A DNA stretch of 64,000 nucleotides from NCBI RefSeq assembly GCF_000739085.1, contig NZ_CP009110.1, positions 4,340,001 through 4,404,000 of the forward strand, read 5' to 3'. Shown piece after piece: positions 25,621-33,533 of the stretch. Source of the stretch: Amycolatopsis methanolica 239 (GTDB lineage: Bacteria; Actinomycetota; Actinomycetes; Mycobacteriales; Pseudonocardiaceae). Both the position numbers and the translations under genes were made by a program. Each line of letters starts with the position of its first letter. Positions within the stretch are counted from its first letter, which is position 1. The notes below the pieces were generated by a model, which searched no databases, was not told the origin of the DNA, and was given only the letters and a program-made list of their open reading frames with translations.

Positions 25621-26606
25621 CCTAGACGAGTAATGCGTATCTCGGTTAGTGGTCGTAGGCGGTCAGTGATCGGGTGATGGGTTGGCCGGTGGCGCGGTTG
25701 TGCCAGATGGCGGCGGTGAGGGCCAGGAGGCGTTGGGCGACGCGGGTTCCGACGCCTTCGATGGTGCGTCCGCCGTGCTGTTCGAGGTCGAGTTGGCCTT
25801 TGAGGGTGTCGTTGACTGACTCGATGAGCTGGCGGATGGACTTGAGCAGCGGCTCGCCGGGATGGGGCCGGCGGTTGCGGTAGGACGGTCGGATCAGCCG
25901 GACCCCGCGCTCGGTGAGGTAGTGGTCGAGTTCGCGGGAGACGTAGCCCTTGTCGGCGATGATCAGCAGGCCGGGGCGGTCGGTGAGCAGGTGGGGTTCG
26001 TGGTCGCAGATCGCCATGAGTACCTGCCGCTCGTCGATCTTCGGGTCCGCCAGCGCCCAGGCCACCGGGAGTCCGGCAGGGGTGCAGACCAGATGCAGCC
26101 GCAGTCCCCAGAACCAGCGGGAGTGTGAGCGGCAGAAGCCGTACTTGGCCCAGCCGGCCAGCTCTGAGCGCTTGACCGTCGGTCGGGACCGGCCGCACTC
26201 CACCGGGGTGGAGTCGACGATCCAGGTGGTGTCGGTCCACAGGTCGGTATCGGCCGCCAGCCAGCGCATCACGTGCTTGATCAGTGGCAGCGCAGCGCGC
26301 AGGCGACGGTTGTAGCCGGACTGGCCGGGCAGGTAGCGGAACGCGCCGGGCATCCGGGCGGGCAGGAACCGCAGCCAGCGGGCCTCGGAGGTGAACCCCA
26401 GCAACGCCTGGGCGACGGCCAGCGTGACCAGCTCAGCGTCGGTCAGCTTCGGCGGTCTGCCCATCCGCCGCCTGCCCGCGAGATGGTCGTCGATCTTGAC
26501 GTAGAGTGCGGTGAGAAGGGTGTTCAGGTCGGTCGTCACAAACTGATCTTGGACACCCTTCACCTCACTCCGGGCATCACCCCGACTTACGCATTACTCG
26601 TCTAGG
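25621..26606 (-). mobile_element. IS982-family insertion sequence, complete
   Basis: The element is about 986 bp with 19-bp perfect terminal inverted repeats, CCTAGACGAGTAATGCGTA at 25621-25639 and its complement at 26588-26606. Weaker complementarity continues a few bases inward. It encodes one intact transposase. I could not find a convincing target-site duplication in the flanks (GGTGTACC on the left, TCAACTTG on the right). It lies between the lipoprotein operon and the HtrA-type protease gene. Confidence 0.93.
25646..26563 (-). CDS. IS982-family transposase
   Basis: The 305-residue intact protein begins MKGVQDQFVTTDLNTLLTAL, matching the N-terminus typical of IS982 transposases. It carries a DDE catalytic set: D in WIVDSTPV (about 116), D in LIIADKGYVSRELD (about 200) and E in QLIESVNDTLKGQ (about 241). 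No frameshift or stop is seen, so it may still be active. It is contained between the terminal inverted repeats. Confidence 0.92.
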   Translation of the reverse strand: MKGVQDQFVTTDLNTLLTALYVKIDDHLAGRRRMGRPPKLTDAELVTLAVAQALLGFTSEARWLRFLPARMPGAFRYLPGQSGYNRRLRAALPLIKHVMRWLAADTDLWTDTTWIVDSTPVECGRSRPTVKRSELAGWAKYGFCRSHSRWFWGLRLHLVCTPAGLPVAWALADPKIDERQVLMAICDHEPHLLTDRPGLLIIADKGYVSRELDHYLTERGVRLIRPSYRNRRPHPGEPLLKSIRQLIESVNDTLKGQLDLEQHGGRTIEGVGTRVAQRLLALTAAIWHNRATGQPITRSLTAYDH

Positions 26607-26628
26607 TCAACTTGGCAAACGCGACCGG

Positions 26629-26668
26629 TTCTCAGGGGTTTCACGGCCGAGCGGCAGGCGATTCTCAG
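26629..26668. promoter_or_regulatory. Paired TTCTCAG direct repeats upstream of htrA-like gene
   Basis: TTCTCAG occurs at 26629-26635 and again at 26662-26668, 33 bp apart (about three helical turns), ending 39 bp before the protease start. Similar CTCAG direct repeats are known for the envelope-stress regulator MprA, which controls pepD-type protease genes in mycobacteria. The assignment to such a regulator here is inference. Confidence 0.4.
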
Positions 26669-26706
26669 AGAAGCGGGGTTCACTGGAGGGCGGAGGAGGG
26701 GCACTC

Positions 26707-27870
26707 ATGAGCTATTACCCACCGCAGTACGACCCCTGGGCGCCGCCACCCCCGCCGCCGCCACGCCGGAAGCGCGGGCTGGCCACGGCGCTCGCCGCGC
26801 TGGGCCTGGTGGTGCTGGTCGTGCTGGGTTTCGTCGCGTGGGACCTGGGCCGCGGGTCCCTGCCGCCGGGCAGCACTTCGTCGCCGCTGGAGCGGAGCCT
26901 GCGCAACGAGCAGAGCGGAAACTCGACGCTCGACGTGGCCGAGGTCGCGGAGAAGGTCGAGCCCGGCCTGGTCGACGTGTACTCGACGCTCGGGTACTCC
27001 GGGCAGCAGGCCGCGGGCACCGGCATGGTGCTCACCCAGGACGGCAAGGTCCTGACGAACAACCACGTGGTCGCGGGCGCGACCAGCATCAAGGTGACCG
27101 ACGTGGACACCGGCCGCACCTACCGCGCCGAGGTCCTCGGGTACAGCCGGTCGCGGGACGTGGCGCTGCTGCAGGTGCGGAACGCCTCCGGGATGGGCAC
27201 CGTCACCACGGGCGACTCGTCGGAGGTGTCCGTCGGCGATCCGGTCGTGGGGCTCGGCAACGCGGGCGGCGACGGCGGCGAACCCAGCGTGTCACCGGGG
27301 AAGGTCACCGCGCTGAACCAGTCCATCACCGCGACGGACGAGTCCACGGGCAGTTCCGAGCAGCTGACCGGGCTCATCCAGGTGGACGCGAACATCCAGT
27401 CCGGCGATTCCGGCGGCGCGCTGGCCGACGCCGAGGGCCGGGTGATCGGGATGAACACCGCGGCCTCGACCGGTTACCAATTCGGGCAGAACGAGCGCGC
27501 CGCCGGGGCGAGCGGCTTCGCCATCCCGATCGACGATGCGCTGAGCCTGGCCCGGAAGATCGAGGCGGGCCAGGGCTCCGACACCGTCCACATCGGACCG
27601 TCAGCGTTCGTCGGCGTGTCGGTGAGCGACGCGGGCGGCTCGGGTGCGCTGGTGCAGCAGGTGGTGCCCGGCGGACCGGCTGACGACGCGGGGCTCGTCG
27701 CCGGCGACGTCATCGTCGCACTGGACGGCCGCGCGGTCGGCTCGGCGACCGACCTGACCGCGGTGATGGACACCCTGCACCCCGGTGACCAGGTCGCGGT
27801 GACGTGGCTGGACCAGTCCGGGCAGCAGCGCAGCGCGACCGCCACCCTGGTCGAGGGGCCGGTGGGTTAG
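26707..27870 (+). CDS. HtrA/PepD-type membrane-anchored serine protease
   Basis: The 387-aa product has a Pro-rich cytoplasmic N-terminus (PPPPPPPRRKR), one membrane helix (about 24-46), an S1C trypsin-like domain and a C-terminal PDZ domain (about 295-380). The catalytic triad is visible: His119 in NNHVV, Asp150 in SRDVALL and Ser234 in GDSGGAL. Such proteins degrade or refold misfolded proteins outside the membrane. GGAGGAGGGG precedes ATG 26707. Paired TTCTCAG repeats upstream may be a stress-regulator site. Confidence 0.9.
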   Translation: MSYYPPQYDPWAPPPPPPPRRKRGLATALAALGLVVLVVLGFVAWDLGRGSLPPGSTSSPLERSLRNEQSGNSTLDVAEVAEKVEPGLVDVYSTLGYSGQQAAGTGMVLTQDGKVLTNNHVVAGATSIKVTDVDTGRTYRAEVLGYSRSRDVALLQVRNASGMGTVTTGDSSEVSVGDPVVGLGNAGGDGGEPSVSPGKVTALNQSITATDESTGSSEQLTGLIQVDANIQSGDSGGALADAEGRVIGMNTAASTGYQFGQNERAAGASGFAIPIDDALSLARKIEAGQGSDTVHIGPSAFVGVSVSDAGGSGALVQQVVPGGPADDAGLVAGDVIVALDGRAVGSATDLTAVMDTLHPGDQVAVTWLDQSGQQRSATATLVEGPVG

Positions 27871-27899
27871 CCGTCCCGGGGCGAGGGTAGCTGGGAGGT

Positions 27900-28727
27900 A
27901 TGACGAACACAGCTCCCCTGCCCGCGGAGCAGGGCGGACGGCCCCGGACGGCGATCGTGACCGGTTCCGACTCCGGCATCGGGCGGGCGATCGCCGTCGC
28001 GCTCGGTGGTGGCGGCGTGGACGTCGGCATCACGTGGCGCCGGGACGAAGAGGGCGCCAACGCGACCGCCGCGCAGGTGCGCGAAGCCGGCGCGCGCGCC
28101 GAGGTACGGCAGCTCGACGTCGGCGACCTGCCCATGGCGGCGGCCGCGATCGACGAGCTCGCCGAGGCGCTCGGCGGGGTCGACGTGCTGGTCAACTGCG
28201 CCGGCACGGGCACCGGCCAGCGGGTGATGGACATGGACTTCGACACCTGGCGGCACGTGCTGAGCATCGACCTGGACGGCGCGTTCCTGTGCGCGCAGCG
28301 GGCGGCGCGGCACATGATCGACGCCGGTGGCGGCGGGCGGATCGTCAACATCACCAGCGTGCACGAGCACGCCCCGAAGGTCGGCGCGGCGCCCTACTGC
28401 GCGGCGAAGGCCGGGATGGGCATGCTGACCAAGGTGCTGGCGCTGGAGCTGGCCGAGCACGGCATCACGGTGAACTCGGTGGCGCCCGGCGAGATCTCCA
28501 CGCCGATGACCGGCCAGACCGACGTGAACCCGCGCGACCAGGAGCGCCCCGGCGTGCCACTGGGCCGGACCGGGCACGCGGAGGAGGTCGCCGCCGTGGT
28601 GGCTTTCCTGACAACGCCCGCGGCAGGCTACGTGACCGGCTCGTCGTACGTGGTGGACGGCGGGATGCTCCTCATGGGCCCCCAGGGAGCCTCCGGCCTC
28701 GGCGACAACAGCTGGCGCAAGCTCTGA
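27900..28727 (+). CDS. SDR-family oxidoreductase
   Basis: The 275-residue product is a classical short-chain dehydrogenase. It has the nucleotide motif TGSDSGIGR (about 21-29), NCAGTG (about 99-104), the active-site Tyr in YCAAKAG (about 165-171) and VAPGEISTPM after it. The C-terminus (YVTGSSYVVDGGMLL) is like glucose 1-dehydrogenase relatives. The substrate is not known. ATG 27900 follows GGGAGGT. It sits 29 bp after the protease stop and may be cotranscribed. Confidence 0.88.
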   Translation: MTNTAPLPAEQGGRPRTAIVTGSDSGIGRAIAVALGGGGVDVGITWRRDEEGANATAAQVREAGARAEVRQLDVGDLPMAAAAIDELAEALGGVDVLVNCAGTGTGQRVMDMDFDTWRHVLSIDLDGAFLCAQRAARHMIDAGGGGRIVNITSVHEHAPKVGAAPYCAAKAGMGMLTKVLALELAEHGITVNSVAPGEISTPMTGQTDVNPRDQERPGVPLGRTGHAEEVAAVVAFLTTPAAGYVTGSSYVVDGGMLLMGPQGASGLGDNSWRKL

Positions 28728-28733
28728 GGCGGC

Positions 28734-28784
28734 GCTGGATCTGAACCCGCGCTCGATCTGGGCCCGCGCTGGATCTGGGCCGGC
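28734..28784. repeat. Three tandem 17-bp repeats
   Basis: The copies are GCTGGATCTGAACCCGC, GCTCGATCTGGGCCCGC and GCTGGATCTGGGCCGGC, directly adjacent and just after the SDR stop. They lie in non-coding DNA. Confidence 0.8.
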
Positions 28785-28851
28785 GGCCGACACGGCGCCC
28801 GATCCGGCACACACGCCGCCCTGACGGGCAAACACACGGCGGCCCCGTTAT

Positions 28852-28979
28852 TGGCCGCTCCGGGCGCCGTGTTGGCTACCTCGGGCGGCGAGTTTGGCCG
28901 CCCCCGGCGGGGTGTTTGCCACTCCCAGCGCCATGTTCGCCGCTCCCGACGCCGAGTTCGCCCCTCACGAGGGCGAGTT
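28852..28979. repeat. Six imperfect tandem repeats of 21-22 bp
   Basis: The consensus is close to GCCGCTCCCGACGCCGAGTT, with each unit beginning TGGC or CGCC. The units run from 28852 to 28979 without spacers, so this is a minisatellite and not a CRISPR array. The interval between the SDR gene and 29042 holds no gene. Confidence 0.75.
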
Positions 28980-29042
28980 GGCGAAACGGAGAACTCGCGC
29001 CCGCGAACGTGGGACTCGCGCGCGAACGCGGGCCTCGCGGGG

Positions 29043-29325
29043 TCAGGTCAGTTCCGCCAGCAACGCTTCGATGCGGGACGCCAGCCACAGGTCCGGCTCG
29101 GTGACCCGGCCGGGGAAGCCCGTGGTGACGGTGAAGGTCAGCTCGCCCCGGCGGCGTTCGAACTGCGCGTGGTCGCTCCGTGTCGCCGCGTCCCGCTGCA
29201 CGCGGCCGATCAGCGCGCCGTGTGCCTGCTCCGGCACGCGCACCGTGCGCGAGAGGTGGCCGGCGTCCCCGCGCCATCCCGCCCAGCGCCCGGGCGATTT
29301 CGGTGTCCGACAGCGTCTCCGGCAC
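29043..29325 (-). pseudogene. Pterin-4a-carbinolamine dehydratase-like gene with a frameshift
   Basis: The gene starts at GTG 29325 behind GGAAGGAGG ([15 protein letters not shown]). A base is lost near 29278, after which the other frame reads [20 protein letters not shown] and ends [20 protein letters not shown], then [11 protein letters not shown] and stop at 29043. The order is that of a DCoH/PCD protein of about 95 residues. The usual His-His-Pro active-site motif is reduced to DHA, so the ancestor may not have been a standard pterin dehydratase. Whether the frameshift is real cannot be told here. Confidence 0.6.
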
Positions 29326-29451
29326 GACGTCCTCCTTCCGTTTCCCGGGCGGGTACCCGTGGCCCCGCAGGACGAACCGCGCAAGATTGGAGAAGACGCG
29401 CGGCCCCCGTGCTCCTTACGGTCTAACCACCTGACACGGGAAGGAGCGGCG

Positions 29452-30567
29452 ATGAGCGGGGTTCGCGTGCTGGTCGGCACACGCAAGGGTGCCTTCGTCC
29501 TGACGTCCGACGAACGGCGAGCCGACTGGGAGGTCAGCGGCCCGCACTTCCCGGGCTGGGAGATCTACCACCTCAAGGGCTCCCCCGCCGACCCGGACCG
29601 GATCTTCGCCGCCCAGTCGACCAGCTGGTTCGGCCAGCTGATCCAGCGTTCGGACGACGGCGGGAAGACGTGGCAGCCGGTGGGCAACGAGTTCGCCTAC
29701 GAGGGCGTGCCCGGCACCCACCAGTGGTACGACGGCACGCCGCACCCGTGGGAGTTCGCGCGCGTGTGGCACCTCGAGCCGTCGCTGACCGATCCGGACC
29801 TGATCTACGCCGGTGTCGAGGACGCGGCGCTGTTCCGCTCGAACGACGCGGGCGCGACCTGGCAGGAGCTGCCGGGCCTGCGCGGGCACGGCTCCGGCCC
29901 GAAGTGGCAGCCGGGCGCGGGCGGGATGTGCCTGCACACGATCATCCAGGACCCGCGCGACGCGAACCGCCTGATCATCGCCATCTCCGCGGCGGGCGCG
30001 TTCCGCACCGAGGACGGCGGCAAGACCTGGCAGGCCATCAACCACGGGCTGAAGTCCGGCCAGATCCCGGATCCGGACGCCGAGGTGGGCCACTGCGTGC
30101 ACCACATCGCGCGCCACCCGCAGCGCCCGGACGTGCTGTTCATGCAGAAGCACTGGGACGTGATGCGCAGCGACGACGGCGGCGACAACTGGTACGAGAT
30201 CAGCGGGAACCTGCCGACCGACTTCGGGTTCGTCATCGACGTGCACGCCCACGAGCTGGACACCGTCTACGTGGTCCCGATCAAGAGCGACGAGCACCAC
30301 TTTCCGCCGGACGGGCGGCTGCGCGTGTACCGCAGCCGCGGCGGCGGTCACGAGTGGGAGCCGCTGACCGCCGGGCTGCCGCAGGAGAACTGCTACGTCA
30401 ACGTGCTGCGCGACGCGATGGCGGTGGACTCGCTGGAGTCGTGCGGCGTCTACTTCGGCACGACCGGCGGCCAGGTGTACGCGTCGGCCGACTCCGGGGA
30501 CACCTGGGCGCCCATCGTGCGCGACCTGCCCGCGGTCCTGTCGGTGGAGGTCCAGACGCTGCCATGA
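29452..30567 (+). CDS. BNR-repeat (sialidase-like) beta-propeller protein
   Basis: The 371-aa product starts at ATG 29452 after GGAAGGAG. It is built of BNR/Asp-box blades: [40 protein letters not shown] and [10 protein letters not shown]. There is no signal peptide, so it is probably cytoplasmic, unlike secreted sialidases. A catalytic role is unproven; the family includes photosystem-assembly-like and exo-alpha-sialidase-like propellers. It overlaps the MoaD-like gene by 4 bp (ATGA), which suggests a protein pair. Confidence 0.8.
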   Translation: MSGVRVLVGTRKGAFVLTSDERRADWEVSGPHFPGWEIYHLKGSPADPDRIFAAQSTSWFGQLIQRSDDGGKTWQPVGNEFAYEGVPGTHQWYDGTPHPWEFARVWHLEPSLTDPDLIYAGVEDAALFRSNDAGATWQELPGLRGHGSGPKWQPGAGGMCLHTIIQDPRDANRLIIAISAAGAFRTEDGGKTWQAINHGLKSGQIPDPDAEVGHCVHHIARHPQRPDVLFMQKHWDVMRSDDGGDNWYEISGNLPTDFGFVIDVHAHELDTVYVVPIKSDEHHFPPDGRLRVYRSRGGGHEWEPLTAGLPQENCYVNVLRDAMAVDSLESCGVYFGTTGGQVYASADSGDTWAPIVRDLPAVLSVEVQTLP

Positions 30568-30860
30568 TCCGCGTCCACCTGCCCGCGCACCTGCGCACCA
30601 TCGCCCACATCGACGGCGAGGTCGAACTGGAACTGAACGGCACCGCGACCCAGCGTGCCCTGCTGGACGCGCTGGAGGAGCGCTATCCGATGCTGCGCGG
30701 CACGATCCGCGAGCACGGCACCGGCAGACGCCGGGCGTTCGTCCGCTTCTTCGCCTGCGAAGAGGACCTGTCACACGAGGAGCCGGACGCCCCGCTGCCC
30801 GCGCCGGTGGTCGCGGGAGCCGAACCGTTCCTCGTGATGGGCGCGATGGCGGGCGGTTGA
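30564..30860 (+). CDS. MoaD/ThiS-family (ubiquitin-fold) protein
   Basis: The 98-aa product has the beta-grasp pattern of MoaD/ThiS proteins ([25 protein letters not shown]) and ends in Gly-Gly (MGAMAGG). This is the terminus that such proteins use for adenylation and thiocarboxylate or isopeptide formation. It is translationally coupled to the BNR propeller gene. No adenylating enzyme gene is adjacent. Its acceptor or sulfur role is unknown. Confidence 0.75.
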   Translation: MIRVHLPAHLRTIAHIDGEVELELNGTATQRALLDALEERYPMLRGTIREHGTGRRRAFVRFFACEEDLSHEEPDAPLPAPVVAGAEPFLVMGAMAGG

Positions 30861-30864
30861 TCTT

Positions 30865-30883
30865 TTCCCGGTACGGCCGGGAA
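30865..30883. terminator. Hairpin after the MoaD-like gene
   Basis: The arms TTCCCGG and CCGGGAA are separated by a 5-base loop, starting 5 bp after the stop codon and preceded by a short T run. Confidence 0.5.
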
Positions 30884-30978
30884 TCGCGGAAGATTCACCA
30901 CGGCGCGGCGCTTGGTCGGCGCACCGGATGTGTTTAGGGTGAAGGCCCCGACCGGTCCCCCGACGCGATGCCCTGGTG

Positions 30979-31449
30979 ATGAAGACAATTAGCGACGACA
31001 CTGTCGAAATTCCGCGGGAGAAACCCGTTTTCGTCGATCCGTCCGGGCGAAGACGCCGCATCGTGCGCCGCGTGAGCATCTCGGCGTGCGCTCTGGTCAG
31101 CGGTTATGCCGTGCTGTTGATGGCTTCGCTGCTGGGCGCGCCAATCCCCGCCTCCGTGCTCCTGCCGGTGCCCGACGCGCCCGCCGCGTCCCCGGCACCG
31201 CCGCCGCAGGGTGGCCCGTCGGTGGCCGACGACACCACCGCGCCGCGCGGCACCGACCCGTCGTCCCAGGCCCAGACCCAAACTCAGGCCACGGACCAGG
31301 GCACGACCGCGCCGGTGCCGCAGGCCCCAGCCGTGACCACGACGGCCGCGCCGCAACCGCCGTCGTCTCCCGGCGAACCGCGCAACCCACGCGCCCGCCC
31401 CGATCCCCCCGGGCGCGGGCAGAACGGCGAGCCGGAACCCGGCCGGTGA
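30979..31449 (+). CDS. Membrane protein with Pro/Thr-rich extracellular tail
   Basis: The product of about 156 residues (ATG 30979; GTG 30976 also possible) has a basic N-terminus, one membrane helix (ISACALVSGYAVLLMASLLG, about 33-53) and a low-complexity tail rich in Pro, Thr, Ala and Gln. It overlaps the deacetylase-glycosyltransferase gene by 4 bp (GTGA). Small membrane proteins with Pro-rich tails commonly precede such synthases, and it may be an accessory subunit. The function is not known. Confidence 0.65.
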   Translation: MKTISDDTVEIPREKPVFVDPSGRRRRIVRRVSISACALVSGYAVLLMASLLGAPIPASVLLPVPDAPAASPAPPPQGGPSVADDTTAPRGTDPSSQAQTQTQATDQGTTAPVPQAPAVTTTAAPQPPSSPGEPRNPRARPDPPGRGQNGEPEPGR

Positions 31450-33533
31450 CCCGGCACCGGCGGCCAAGCCCGCCGAAGGCCCACTGGCTGCTGCTGTCGG
31501 CGATCCTCGCGGTCGTCGCCGGCCTGCTCGCGCTCGACGCCGTCGTCACGGGCGCGGACGGCGGCGAGGACACGTCGCCGCCCGGTCCCGCGACGACCGT
31601 GCCCGCGCAGGTGCGCGGCGGCGGCGCGGTGATCGACCCGCGGCCGGCCTCCCCCGCCATCGCGCGGGCGCGGGACCACACCATCGCCCTGACCTTCGAC
31701 GACGGGCCGGACCCGGTGTGGACGCCGCGGATCCTCGACGCGCTGGACCGCAACGGCGCGAAGGCGACGTTCTTCGTGACCGGCGCGCGCGCCGCGCAAT
31801 ACCCGGACCTGGTCCGCGAGATCCTGGCCCGCGGCCACGAAATCGGCAACCACACCGCAACCCACACCGACCTGAGCACGGCGAGCGGCTTCCGGGCCGA
31901 TCTGGAGATCCGCACGACGGACCTCGTCCTCGCCGGCACCGCGGGTGTCATCCCGGCGCTGGTGCGGCCGCCCTATTCGTCCACTCCGGACGGCCTGGAC
32001 GACCGGGACTGGGCCGCGGCACAGCGGCTGGGCGCGGACGGCAAGCTGGTGGTGCTGTCCGATGTGGACTCCCAGGACTGGCGCCGCCCCGGCGCGGACG
32101 CGATCATCGCCAACGCGACCCCGGCCGGGAACAATGGCGCGGTGGTCCTGATGCACGACGGCGGCGGGGACCGCGCGCAGACCGTCGAGGCCCTCGACCG
32201 GCTGATCCCGGAACTGCGGTCGCACGGCTGGACCTTCGGCACGGTCAGCGAATCCGTCGGGCTGTCCGGCACCCAGGCGGCGGCCCCAGTCCGCGCACGG
32301 GTGGGCGGCTGGCTGCTCGTGTTCGCCGTGGGCGCCGCGGAATTCACCGCCGGGGCGCTGTTCGTGCTGACGGTGGTGGCGACCGTGCTGGCGCTGCTGC
32401 GTACGGTTCTGCTCGGCGTGACGACAAGTCTGCACGCGCGGCGGCGCCGCCCGCGGGAGGCGCCGGACCAGCCGGTGACCGTGATCATCCCCGCCTACAA
32501 CGAGCGCGAAGGTATCGAGTGGGCGGTCCGCTCGGCACTGGCCGCGGGCCCGCGCGTGCAGGTGATCGTGGTCGACGACGGATCCACCGACGGCACCGAC
32601 GCACTGGTGGAGCGGATCGCCCGCCGCCGCCCGAACGTGCGCCTGATCCGGCAGGCCAACGCGGGCAAGGCGGCCGCGCTGAACACCGGACTCGCCGCCG
32701 CGCGCACCGAACTGGTCGTGCTTATGGACGGCGACACCGTGCTGGAGCCGGGTTCGGTGCCCGCGCTCGTGCGCAACTTCGCCGATCCGGCCGTGGCGGC
32801 CGTGTCCGGCAACGCCAAGGTCGGCAACCGCGGCCGGCTGCTCGGCCGGTGGCAGCACATCGAGTACGTGTGCGGCTTCAACCTGGACCGGCGGCTCTAC
32901 GACGTGCTCGAATGCATGCCCACGGTGCCGGGCGCGGTCGGCGCGTTCCGGCGGTCGGCGGTGCTGCGCGTCGGCGGGGTGCCCACGGACACGCTCGCCG
33001 AGGACACCGACCTGACGATGGCGCTGGAGCGCGGCGGCTGGCGCGTGGTGTACGAGGAGGAGGCGCGGGCGCTGACCGAGGCCCCGGCGACGCTGGCAGA
33101 GCTGTGGACGCAGCGGTACCGCTGGTGCTACGGGACGCTGCAGTCGGTGTGGAAGCACCGGCACGCGGTCGCCGAGCGCGGCAGCGCGGGACGGCTGGGG
33201 CGGCGGGGGCTGCCGTACCTGCTGCTGTTCCAGGTGCTGCTGCCGATCGTCGCGCCGCTCGTCGACGTCGCCGCCGTGTTCGGGCTGTTCACCGGCGACC
33301 GGTGGCTGGTGCTCGGGGCGTGGCTGGCGTTCCTGACTCTGCAGGCGATCCCGGCGGTGGTGGCGTTCCGGCTGGACCGGGAACCGCTGCGGCCGCTGCT
33401 CGCGCTGCCGCTGCAGCAGTTCGTCTACCGGCAGCTGATGTACCTGGTGGTGCTGCAGTCGCTGAGCACCGCGCTGGCCGGGGCGCGGCTGCCGTGGCAC
33501 AAACTACCGCGCCGCGGCCTGCTCAAGCCGTGA
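31446..33533 (+). CDS. Bifunctional polysaccharide deacetylase / family 2 glycosyltransferase
   Basis: The 695-aa product from GTG 31446 combines two modules. After an N-terminal anchor (about 11-31), a NodB deacetylase lies at about 75-270, with TFDDGPD and the zinc ligands in HTATHTD. After a second membrane segment (about 295-325) a GT2 domain follows, with VDDGSTDGT, MDGDTVLEPG, EDTDLTM and QRYRWCYGT, the processive synthase signature, and two or more C-terminal helices. It should polymerise and modify an exported polysaccharide. The same fusion is common in actinobacteria. It forms an operon with the Pro-rich membrane protein. Confidence 0.88.
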   Translation: MTRHRRPSPPKAHWLLLSAILAVVAGLLALDAVVTGADGGEDTSPPGPATTVPAQVRGGGAVIDPRPASPAIARARDHTIALTFDDGPDPVWTPRILDALDRNGAKATFFVTGARAAQYPDLVREILARGHEIGNHTATHTDLSTASGFRADLEIRTTDLVLAGTAGVIPALVRPPYSSTPDGLDDRDWAAAQRLGADGKLVVLSDVDSQDWRRPGADAIIANATPAGNNGAVVLMHDGGGDRAQTVEALDRLIPELRSHGWTFGTVSESVGLSGTQAAAPVRARVGGWLLVFAVGAAEFTAGALFVLTVVATVLALLRTVLLGVTTSLHARRRRPREAPDQPVTVIIPAYNEREGIEWAVRSALAAGPRVQVIVVDDGSTDGTDALVERIARRRPNVRLIRQANAGKAAALNTGLAAARTELVVLMDGDTVLEPGSVPALVRNFADPAVAAVSGNAKVGNRGRLLGRWQHIEYVCGFNLDRRLYDVLECMPTVPGAVGAFRRSAVLRVGGVPTDTLAEDTDLTMALERGGWRVVYEEEARALTEAPATLAELWTQRYRWCYGTLQSVWKHRHAVAERGSAGRLGRRGLPYLLLFQVLLPIVAPLVDVAAVFGLFTGDRWLVLGAWLAFLTLQAIPAVVAFRLDREPLRPLLALPLQQFVYRQLMYLVVLQSLSTALAGARLPWHKLPRRGLLKP

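Noticed and set aside
25605-26620. Target-site duplication of the IS982 element
   Set aside because: Flanks GGTGTACC and TCAACTTG share no direct repeat of 6-9 bp; either the duplication has decayed or one side was rearranged.
28852-28979. Possible CRISPR array
   Set aside because: The 21-22 bp units are directly adjacent with no spacers, are imperfect, and no cas gene is present.
28894-29451. N-terminal extension of the BNR protein
   Set aside because: The upstream in-frame codons cross a minisatellite and the antisense of the pterin-dehydratase-like gene; GGAAGGAG before ATG 29452 marks the real start.
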